From assembly GCA_035325905.1 (NCBI GenBank), contig DAOKYY010000112.1:1-9737 (forward strand): a DNA stretch of 9,737 nt. Direction: 5' to 3'. Below are positions 1 to 7,126 of this stretch, piece after piece. Below the pieces are notes generated by a model that saw only the letters and a program-made list of their open reading frames with translations, was not told the DNA's origin and did not search any database. This DNA comes from DYGX01 sp035325905. GTDB lineage: Bacteria; Chloroflexota; Anaerolineae; Aggregatilineales; Aggregatilineaceae. The translations under genes were made by a program, and so were the position numbers. Within the stretch, counting starts at the first letter, position 1, and every line of letters begins with the position of its first letter.

Positions 1-1556
1 GTGAAGCAGACATCCGGGAACGTCACCAGGTCCGCGCGGACCCACGCGCCCGACCCGCTTAAGCGCCACCACGTATAGCCATCGGGGCCGGTCGCCCAGC
101 CTTCCGCCGTATCGGTTTCGCCCTGACCCATCGTCCCGACGCGCTCGTAGCTCGCGTCCGGCCCGGCGCGCAGGTTGATGTCCTCGAAGCGCGCTGTCAC
201 GACGCAGCCCTCGTCCGCGCCCTGCCCCGCCGCCGGAACTGTCGCCGGAGCCACCGCCTCGGCTTCCACCCCGCTCCGCGCGTATCCGGGGTCGAGCGCC
301 TCCCGGCCGGGCGCCGGGGTGAGCGATGGCGCGGTGGTCGGGCCGGGCAGCGCCGCCGCCGTGCCCGCCCCGCCGGGGATGCCCCACAGCCCGACATACG
401 CCGCGCTGCCCGCCGCCAGCGTCCGTCCATCGGGGCTGAACGCCAGCGCGTTGACGCGGTCGGGCGGCAGCAGCGAGATCAACTCGCGGCCCGCGCTCGT
501 ATCCCACAGCCGCACCGTGTCGTCATCCAGATCGGCTCCCGCCGAGGCCAGCGCCTGGCCGTCGGGGCTGTAGGCCAGGTCCGTGATGCTGCCACTGTGC
601 GCCGTAAGCTGTGCGCTGACCGTCCGAGCCGCCACGTCCCACAGGCGGATCACGCTATCCGCCACGCTGGCAAGCTGCGCGCCGCCCAGCTGGAACGCGA
701 CCGCGCTCACGTTGGCCGGGTGTTCCAGAACGGCCAGCACCGTCCCGGCGGGCACCTTCCACAGCCGGACGGTGTCGTCCTCGCTGGCCGAGGCCAGCAT
801 CGAGCCGTCGCCGCTGAAGGCGACCTCCGTCACATACGAGGTGTGCCCGGCCAGCGTCCCGATCCGCTCGTTGCGGCTGGTGTCCCACAAATAGACGTTG
901 CCATCGTCGCTGGCGGCGGCCAGCGCGCTCCCGCGCGGGCTGAACGCGACCGACGTGACCGCGCCCGACGGCCCCAGCAGCGGCGACAGCTCGCTTCCCG
1001 TCGCCACGTCGAACAGCCGCACGATGTTGTCCTGCCCGGCGACGGCCAGCAGCACGCCGTCCGCCCGGAAGGCGAGGCTGTCGACCCGGTTGCTCGCGCT
1101 CTGGAAGCGGACGTGCTCGGCCCCGCTTAGCGCGTCCCAGACCCGCACGCCGCCGTCCCGCCCGCCTGCCGCCAGCCAGCGGCCATCGGCGCTGTACGCC
1201 ACCGCGCCAACCGGGCTGCTCAGGCCGTTCAGCATGGTCAGCATCTGGAGCGCGGGCGCGTTCATCGGGCTGATCGGCGCGCTGCCCGCGCGCGGCGCCT
1301 CGGCCACCAGCGCAGGCGTTGGCGGAGCCGTGGGCGCGAGCGCGGTGAAGGTCGGCGGCAGCGCCCCCGGCGCTTCGGGCGTCGGCGACGAGTACGGCTC
1401 GATAATGTACTGCATCTCCGGCTGGAACAGGTACCTATCCAGCGCCCAGTAGCCCGCCGCCAGCAGCGGAACGGCGATCCCCACCAGCACGCCAAGCAGC
1501 CGCCAGTTGATCGCGCTGACCTCGCGCTCTCCTGAGGTGACTTTCTGCTTCTTCAT
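1..1556 (-). CDS. Membrane-anchored WD40 propeller protein with C-terminal SH3b domain (3' end outside window)
   Basis: The reading frame is open from an ATG at 1556-1554 to the window edge, giving 518 codons with no stop. Residues 1-19 are charged and cytoplasmic-looking (MKKQKVTSGEREVS). Residues 20-39 form one hydrophobic helix, so the rest is probably outside the membrane. A Pro/Thr-rich linker (about 45-98) leads to seven WD40 blades at about 106-395, with typical ends such as VRVWD, VYLWD and VRLWD, enough for one closed propeller. A second Pro-rich linker (396-450) precedes an SH3b domain (about 455-512; INLRAGP near 460 and GAWVRADLV near 505). Cys451 and Cys517 bracket that domain and could form a disulphide. 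The gene lies 163 bp downstream of uvrC on the same strand and may be cotranscribed. A GAGG touches the start codon, so the ribosome site is poor. No enzymatic motif is visible; a binding or sensing role at the envelope is inference. Domain recognition is confident, function unknown. Confidence 0.88.
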   Translation of the reverse strand, partial: MKKQKVTSGEREVSAINWRLLGVLVGIAVPLLAAGYWALDRYLFQPEMQYIIEPYSSPTPEAPGALPPTFTALAPTAPPTPALVAEAPRAGSAPISPMNAPALQMLTMLNGLSSPVGAVAYSADGRWLAAGGRDGGVRVWDALSGAEHVRFQSASNRVDSLAFRADGVLLAVAGQDNIVRLFDVATGSELSPLLGPSGAVTSVAFSPRGSALAAASDDGNVYLWDTSRNERIGTLAGHTSYVTEVAFSGDGSMLASASEDDTVRLWKVPAGTVLAVLEHPANVSAVAFQLGGAQLASVADSVIRLWDVAARTVSAQLTAHSGSITDLAYSPDGQALASAGADLDDDTVRLWDTSAGRELISLLPPDRVNALAFSPDGRTLAAGSAAYVGLWGIPGGAGTAAALPGPTTAPSLTPAPGREALDPGYARSGVEAEAVAPATVPAAGQGADEGCVVTARFEDINLRAGPDASYERVGTMGQGETDTAEGWATGPDGYTWWRLSGSGAWVRADLVTFPDVCF

Positions 1557-1588
1557 CCTCGTTCTCAACCCAAACTCACCGCCATCGT

Positions 1589-1620
1589 CCCCGGCGATCC
1601 ACACCCCCACCCCCTGCCCC
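1589..1620 (-). other. G-rich run with quadruplex-forming pattern upstream of the WD40 gene
   Basis: Read on the minus strand, four runs of 4, 5, 5 and 4 G (plus-strand C runs at 1617-1620, 1610-1614, 1604-1608 and 1589-1592) are separated by 2, 1 and 11 bases. This fits a loose G-quadruplex pattern with one long loop. It lies 33-64 bases upstream of the WD40 start and would be in its untranslated leader if transcribed from uvrC. It could equally be part of the same degenerate interspersed repeat as the hairpin at 1668-1707. No functional evidence beyond the pattern. Confidence 0.3.
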
Positions 1621-1667
1621 TTCCTCCGTTCAGAAGGAAAATGGCCGAGCGCACTCAGCTTTCAAGT

Positions 1668-1707
1668 CCCCTCTCCGGCGCGGAGAGGGATTTAGGGGTG
1701 AGGTAAG
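1668..1707. repeat. Hairpin of a probable interspersed intergenic repeat
   Basis: CCCTCTCCG (1669-1677) and CGGAGAGGG (1681-1689) form a perfect 9-bp stem around a GCG loop, followed by TTTAGGGGTGAGG. Elements of this form (C-rich arm, G-rich arm, then a GGGGTGAGG-like tail) are, from memory, dispersed between genes in Chloroflexota and some other bacteria; only one copy is in this window. It lies between the uvrC stop (1720) and the downstream WD40 gene. No T-run follows the stem on either strand, so a classical intrinsic terminator is unlikely, though the stem could stabilise the uvrC 3' end. Confidence 0.5.
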
Positions 1708-1719
1708 CTTTTCGCGGCC

Positions 1720-3612
<1,893 letters not shown>

Positions 3613-3646
3613 AACGCTCGAAGTACACCGTCTGCTTGTTTTCCGG

Positions 3647-3698
3647 CGATCGTACCGGTACGTGCGGGATTTTACCGCATAATTTTACCGCACGATCG
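3647..3698. repeat. Nested inverted and direct repeats in the uvrC leader
   Basis: ATTTTACCGCA occurs twice (3669-3679 and 3682-3692), a period of 13 bases. Around it, CGATCGT (3647-3653) pairs with ACGATCG (3692-3698), CGTGCGG (3661-3667) can pair with CCGCACG (3688-3694), and CGTACCGGTACG (3651-3662) is a perfect 12-bp palindrome. If uvrC starts from the promoter at 3717-3746, all of this is transcribed in its 5' leader and could fold in alternative ways. The direct repeat is AT-rich against the GC-rich background. It could be a protein-binding site or a leader structure; the sequence does not decide. Confidence 0.5.
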
Positions 3699-3716
3699 CC
3701 CGCCGCGCCCTCTGCC

Positions 3717-3746
3717 ATCATAGCACATGTGTTCTATTCTTGTACA
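3717..3746 (-). promoter_or_regulatory. Candidate uvrC promoter
   Basis: On the minus strand, TATGAT (plus 3717-3722) matches five of six bases of the -10 consensus. TGTACA (plus 3741-3746) sits 18 bases upstream and matches four of six bases of TTGACA. The predicted start of transcription, near 3710, gives a uvrC leader of about 100 bases. The LexA-like palindrome at 3721-3736 overlaps the -10 and the spacer, which would suit repression. Moderate support only. Confidence 0.4.
3721..3736. promoter_or_regulatory. LexA/SOS-box-like imperfect palindrome upstream of uvrC
   Basis: On the minus strand the site reads TAGAACACATGTGCTA. Its core GAAC-N4-GTGC differs by one base from the GAAC-N4-GTTC box known for LexA in Gram-positive-type bacteria, and the outer TA/TA flanks are symmetrical. 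It lies between candidate -35 and -10 elements of uvrC, a DNA-repair gene that is SOS-controlled in some bacteria. No lexA gene is in the window, so the link is inference. Confidence 0.4.
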
Positions 3747-3856
3747 GTCTGAAATAGAGGAACGCAGGGAAAGGCAACGCCAAAGACTTGAAGGTGAGCC
3801 ATACCCGCCCTGCTCGACAAACCGGCCCGCCACGGCCCAGCGCGCGCCGCAAAGTG

Positions 3857-3872
3857 GGACTATAATCAGTCC
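3857..3872 (+). promoter_or_regulatory. TATAAT -10 element inside a small inverted repeat, upstream of the secreted WD40 gene
   Basis: A perfect TATAAT is at 3861-3866, about 78 bases before the ATG at 3944. No good -35 hexamer lies 16-18 bases upstream (the sequence there is GC-rich). GGACT (3857-3861) and AGTCC (3868-3872) form an inverted repeat directly over the -10 element, so an operator or an activator-dependent promoter is possible. The rest of the 3747-3943 stretch holds no convincing gene. Confidence 0.45.
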
Positions 3873-3931
3873 AGCCTCGCTTGCGCCCGATCCCCTGCGG
3901 ACCGCCCGCGCCGAGCCGCGCCGTATCCTTT

Positions 3932-3937
3932 GAGGAG
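3932..3937 (+). promoter_or_regulatory. Shine-Dalgarno site fixing the start at 3944
   Basis: GAGGAG lies six bases before ATG 3944. It decides against the longer in-frame TTG start at 3881, which would put 21 non-signal-like residues before the signal peptide. Confidence 0.85.
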
Positions 3938-3943
3938 ATTTCC

Positions 3944-5398
3944 ATGTCCAGAATGCTGTTTGTCGCACGCGCTTTATGGGTGGCGATGCTGTTGCTGGCG
4001 ACGCCGCTGGCGGTCCTCGCCCAGGCCCCGCTGACCGGTGAGTACGTCTCGGCCAGCGGCCTGAGCCTGTCCTATCCTGGCGACTGGATAGTCCAGGAAG
4101 AGGCCGGGATAGTCGCGCTGTCCAACGACCCGACTGCGTTTGACTCCGACGGCCTGCCGCCCGGCGCGGTGGGCGTCCTCATCCTGGAGCCGCCCACCGT
4201 CAAAACGCTGGCGAGCGGCGCGGCAGAAACGCCGGAAGACATGCTCAAGTCCTTCGCGGCGGAACTCAGCGGCGGCGAGCTGGACGCCGCGACGCTTGCG
4301 CCGCAGGCGACAACCCTGGGCGACCGGCCCGCCGCGCGGCTGGATGCTAGCTACTCGGCCAACGATGTGCTGCTGGTCGCTCTCGATTTCGGCGACGCAG
4401 GCCCCGTCATCGTGGCCGCGCTGGCCCTGCCCGGCGAGCTGAGCCGCTATGAGGACACAATCTTGGCGCTGGCCGCGACGATTGAGTACACGCCCCCCTG
4501 GCGCGCCCTGTTCCAGGGGCACACCGATTACGTCAACTCAGTCGCTTTCAGCCCGGACGGTGCGCGGCTTGTCTCGGCCTCGGATGACTACACCGCCCGC
4601 GTCTGGGAGGTCGCCAGCGGCGCCGAGCTGCTTTCGCTGGAGCATCCGAATTACGTCTACAGCGCCGTCTTCAGCCCGGACGGGAGCCTGATCGCCACCG
4701 GCGGCGCCGATGGGATCGTGCGCCTGTGGGATGCGGCGACCGGCGCGTCGGTTGCGGAGTTAACCGGCCACACCGACTATGTGCGCAGCGTCGTGTTCAG
4801 CCCCAGCGGAAACCTGATCGCGTCCGGCAGCGACGACTACTCGGTCCGTCTCTGGGCGCAAGCCCGCGCGCGGAGAGGTCAGCAGGGCGTCTGGCAAGAG
4901 AAGGCCGTCCTGTCCGGCCACACCGACTGGATCCGGTCCATTGCCATCAGCGCGGACGGGAGCCTGATCGCATCGGGCGGCGACGACGCGACCGCCCGCG
5001 TGTGGGATGTCGCCAGCGGCGCCGAGCGGCTCGTTATCGAGCATCCCGACTGGGTGAGAGCCGTCGCCCTGAGTCCGGATGGATCGCTGCTCGTCACCGG
5101 CAGCGATGATGGCCGCGTGCGCATCTGGGACGCGGCCAGCGGCGCGTCGGTCGCGGATCTGGCCGGTCACACCGACTATGTCAATGGCGTCGCCTTCAGC
5201 CCAGACGGCAGCCTGATCGCGTCCGGCAGCGACGACGACACGGTCCGCCTGTGGGCCTTAACCGTCGGCTGGCAAGAAGCGGGTGTCCTTTCCGGCCACG
5301 TAGACTGGGTGAACGGCGTCGCCTTCAGCCCGGACGGGTCGCTGCTGGCCTCCGCCTCGGACGACGGCAACGTGATCTTGTGGGACGTGGCGGGCTAA
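3944..5398 (+). CDS. Secreted protein with PsbP/DcrB-like N-domain and seven-bladed WD40 propeller
   Basis: The 484-residue protein starts with a Sec signal peptide (basic MSRMLFVARA, hydrophobic core to about residue 25, probable cleavage after AVLA at 26); no lipobox cysteine follows. Residues about 31-183 hold a small alpha/beta domain opening with GLSLSYPGDWIV, which resembles PsbP/DcrB/Mog1-like folds; that match is by eye and tentative. Seven WD40 blades fill 190-484, with strongly conserved GHTDYV, FSPDGSLIASGSDD and VRLWD elements. Blades 2 and 5 have EHPNYV or EHPDWV in place of the GH motif. Blades 1-3 and 4-6 look like copies of one three-blade unit, with blade 7 a further partial copy. 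The gene stands alone, between its own promoter and a terminator, divergent from uvrC. No catalytic motif is seen; a ligand- or protein-binding role outside the membrane is inference. Confidence 0.9.
   Translation: MSRMLFVARALWVAMLLLATPLAVLAQAPLTGEYVSASGLSLSYPGDWIVQEEAGIVALSNDPTAFDSDGLPPGAVGVLILEPPTVKTLASGAAETPEDMLKSFAAELSGGELDAATLAPQATTLGDRPAARLDASYSANDVLLVALDFGDAGPVIVAALALPGELSRYEDTILALAATIEYTPPWRALFQGHTDYVNSVAFSPDGARLVSASDDYTARVWEVASGAELLSLEHPNYVYSAVFSPDGSLIATGGADGIVRLWDAATGASVAELTGHTDYVRSVVFSPSGNLIASGSDDYSVRLWAQARARRGQQGVWQEKAVLSGHTDWIRSIAISADGSLIASGGDDATARVWDVASGAERLVIEHPDWVRAVALSPDGSLLVTGSDDGRVRIWDAASGASVADLAGHTDYVNGVAFSPDGSLIASGSDDDTVRLWALTVGWQEAGVLSGHVDWVNGVAFSPDGSLLASASDDGNVILWDVAG
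4517..5293 (+). repeat. Tandem duplication of a three-blade WD40 unit
   Basis: Unit A (4517-4915, 399 bp) and unit B (4916-5293, 378 bp) each encode three blades in the same order: GHTD-type, EHP-type, GHTDY-type. Shared marks at matching places include ASGAE before the EHP blade, WDAATGASVAEL against WDAASGASVADL, and a WQE-containing linker (VWQEKAVLSGH at the end of A, WQEAGVLSGH at the end of B). The length difference comes mainly from an extra Arg-rich linker (ARARRGQQG) in A. Blade 7 (5294-5395) begins like unit B. Confidence 0.75.
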
Positions 5399-5421
5399 GT
5401 GGCTCGCGAGTAACAAGGCCG

Positions 5422-5455
5422 GCGGGGGTGGTCACGGAGATCACCCCCGCGCTTT
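5422..5455 (+). terminator. Probable intrinsic terminator after the secreted WD40 gene
   Basis: GCGGGGGTGGTC (5422-5433) pairs with GATCACCCCCGC (5439-5450) over 12 bp with one G-U wobble and a five-base loop ACGGA. The stem starts 24 bases after the stop codon and is followed by GCTTT, a short and weak T-run. It separates the WD40 gene from the dcw cluster. Confidence 0.65.
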
Positions 5456-5473
5456 GCCCGCGCTGGCTCCGGC

Positions 5474-5502
5474 TTGCCGCCGACCCCTGCCTCGACTACA
5501 CT
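5474..5502 (+). promoter_or_regulatory. Candidate promoter of the dcw cluster
   Basis: TTGCCG (5474-5479) and TACACT (5497-5502) are separated by exactly 17 bases and each match four of six consensus bases. Predicted transcription would start near 5509 and leave a leader of about 37 bases before rsmH. It sits just downstream of the terminator hairpin, a sensible place for the operon promoter. Confidence 0.45.
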
Positions 5503-5545
5503 CTGCGCGTCGTCCGAGCATCCCGCCAGCCGAAAGCGCGCCGCC

Positions 5546-6511
5546 ATGCCGCTCCCTGACCGCCCGCATATCCCCGTGCTGCTCGAACCCGTGCTGCGCC
5601 TGCTGCGCGTCGCGGAGATCGGCGCGTCCGACGAGATGGGCCGCTTCGTGGACGGGACGGTCGGCGCGGGCGGGCACGCCGCCGCCATCCTTGAAGCCGC
5701 GCCCGGCGCGCGCCTGTTGGGGCTGGATCGCGACCCGGCGGCCCTGGCGCTGGCGCGGGAGCGGCTGGCGCCCTTCGGCGCGCGGGCGGCGCTGGCGCAC
5801 GCCAGCTATGAGGATATGCCGGAGCAGGTCGCCGCGTGGCTCAGCGAGGATGACCCGCTGGTCGATGGCATCCTGCTCGACCTCGGCGTCTCGTCGATGC
5901 AGTTGGATCAGGCCGAGCGCGGCTTCGCCTTCATGCAGGACGGCCCGCTCGACATGCGCTTCGACCCGACTTCCGGCGAGCCGAGCGCCGCCGACCTGGT
6001 GAACCTGCTCGACGCCGGCGAATTGGCGGACATCCTCTACCGCTACGGCGAGGAGCGGCACAGCCGCCGCATCGCGCAAGCGATCGTCGCCGCGCGCCCG
6101 CTGCACACCACGCGCACCCTGGCGGAGGTCGTCGCGAGGGCCTCTCGCGGCCCGCGCGAGAAGATTCACCCCGCGACGCGCACCTTTCAGGCGCTGCGGA
6201 TCGCGGTCAACGACGAGCTAGGCGCGGTCGAGCGCGCCTTGCCCACCACGATTAGCCTGCTGCGGCCCGGCGGGCGGCTGGCGGTGATCAGCTTCCACAG
6301 CCTGGAAGACCGCATCGTCAAGCAGACCTTCAAGCGCGAGGCGACCGACTGCCTCTGCCCGCCGCGCCAGCCGATCTGCACCTGCGGCCACCGGGCGAGC
6401 GTCGCGCTGATCACGCGCAAGCCGGTCGAAGCGGACGAAGCCGAGATCGCCCGCAATCCGCGCAGCCGCAGCGCCAAGCTGCGCGTCGTCGAGCGCCTGG
6501 ACGAAAGTTAA
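5546..6511 (+). CDS. rsmH: RsmH, 16S rRNA (cytosine(1402)-N(4))-methyltransferase
   Basis: This cytoplasmic enzyme (also called MraW) uses S-adenosylmethionine to methylate N4 of C1402 in 16S rRNA and is a standard early gene of dcw clusters. The 321-residue protein is of usual length. HIPVLLEPVL (8-17) opens the fold. VDGTVGAGGH (35-44) is the SAM-binding loop, followed by LLGLDRDPAAL (57-67). GILLDLGVSS (108-117) and the RGFAFMQDGPLDMRFD block (125-140) are family signatures, as are KIHPATRTFQALRIAVNDEL (206-225) and LRPGGRLAVISFHSLEDRIVK (239-259). CLCPP and CTCGHR (269-282) give a four-Cys cluster near the C-terminus. The ATG at 5546 is preferred because family homology begins there; an upstream TTG at 5474 overlaps the promoter. 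Only a weak GAAAG ribosome site is visible. No mraZ gene lies upstream, where it is common. Confidence 0.97.
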   Translation: MPLPDRPHIPVLLEPVLRLLRVAEIGASDEMGRFVDGTVGAGGHAAAILEAAPGARLLGLDRDPAALALARERLAPFGARAALAHASYEDMPEQVAAWLSEDDPLVDGILLDLGVSSMQLDQAERGFAFMQDGPLDMRFDPTSGEPSAADLVNLLDAGELADILYRYGEERHSRRIAQAIVAARPLHTTRTLAEVVARASRGPREKIHPATRTFQALRIAVNDELGAVERALPTTISLLRPGGRLAVISFHSLEDRIVKQTFKREATDCLCPPRQPICTCGHRASVALITRKPVEADEAEIARNPRSRSAKLRVVERLDES

Positions 6512-6518
6512 GCGGTTT

Positions 6519-6545
6519 TTGAAATTCCCCATTCCGATATATGAT
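6519..6545 (+). promoter_or_regulatory. Candidate internal promoter before the ftsL-like gene
   Basis: TTGAAA (6519-6524) and TATGAT (6540-6545) each match five of six consensus bases, but the 15-base spacer is short. The stretch is AT-rich against its surroundings and lies in the 117-base gap between rsmH and the next gene, so a second start for the division genes is plausible. Confidence 0.4.
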
Positions 6546-6628
6546 CGTCGCTAGAGCTTAGGGACGATAAGCGTGTTGAACGGTTCAGAGCGGTGGCCGG
6601 TGGAAGCGTTGGGGAGCGGGGTGTGGGC

Positions 6629-7108
6629 ATGAGCAGCGAAGAGCGCGGGCCGGGCTGGAGCCAGCATACCCTCCAGCAGCCGGGCCGCGATCAGCGTCAG
6701 GTCGTCGCGCTGCTGGCGCTGATGGTGATCGTCGTGATCCTGATTGGGGCGCTCTACCTGATCCAGACCACGACGACGACCACCACCGTCCGCCAGCTTC
6801 AGCAGATGAGCGACCGGCGCGCCCGGCTGGAACGCGAGAACGAGCGCCTGCGCGCCGAGATCGCGGAGTTCGAGAGCCTGCCGCGCCTGATGACGCGCGC
6901 CGCCGAGCTAGGCTTCCGCGAGGCGGGCGACGACGACATTGATTACATCGTGGTCGAGGGCTACCGCTATGACCGGCCGCAGTCCACGCCGACGCCGACT
7001 CCTCCGCCCGCCGCGCCAACCCAGGTCTACGACGAGACGCTGAGCGGATGGTTCCAGAAACAGTGGGACGCGCTGCGGCGGCAGTTCGACGAGTGGCAGA
7101 ACGAGTGA
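6629..7108 (+). CDS. FtsL/DivIC-like septum formation protein with C-terminal extension
   Basis: The predicted 159-residue bitopic protein has a short cytoplasmic N-terminus (1-24), one transmembrane helix (about 25-46, VVALLALMVIVVILIGALYL), a seven-Thr run (47-53) and a charged coiled coil (about 54-83, rich in Arg, Glu and Leu). The motif LPRLMTRAAELGFREAG (84-100) matches the region after the coiled coil in FtsL/DivIC/septum-formation-initiator proteins. Known relatives form a trimeric complex with FtsB and FtsQ (or DivIC/DivIB) that activates FtsW-FtsI. Less usual is a Pro/Thr linker (118-131) followed by a Trp-rich, probably amphipathic end (139-159, SGWFQKQWDALRRQFDEW). The position directly before ftsI supports ftsL identity. 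The ATG at 6629 is chosen; an in-frame GTG at 6593 would add 12 residues. GGGGAG at 6611-6616 lies rather far from the ATG, so the start is not firm. Confidence 0.8.
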   Translation: MSSEERGPGWSQHTLQQPGRDQRQVVALLALMVIVVILIGALYLIQTTTTTTTVRQLQQMSDRRARLERENERLRAEIAEFESLPRLMTRAAELGFREAGDDDIDYIVVEGYRYDRPQSTPTPTPPPAAPTQVYDETLSGWFQKQWDALRRQFDEWQNE

Positions 7109-7126
7109 TGGTCTGGGGAGTCCGTT

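Noticed and set aside
175..1452. Several plus-strand open frames rich in Ala, Ser and Pro
   Set aside because: They are the antisense of the WD40 blades of the minus-strand gene; their repeated patterns mirror the blade repeats.
3727..3933. A 68-codon plus-strand open frame in the divergent intergenic region
   Set aside because: No ribosome site, unremarkable composition, and it overlaps the putative uvrC promoter and the TATAAT element. It could be a leader peptide but nothing supports it.
4517..5395. Regular repeats that might suggest a CRISPR array or other noncoding repeat
   Set aside because: They are in-frame WD40 blade repeats of unequal length with protein-level conservation and no spacer structure.
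5474..5545. N-terminal extension of RsmH from a TTG start at 5474
   Set aside because: The extra 24 residues do not look like the family, no ribosome site precedes the TTG, and it coincides with the candidate -35 element.
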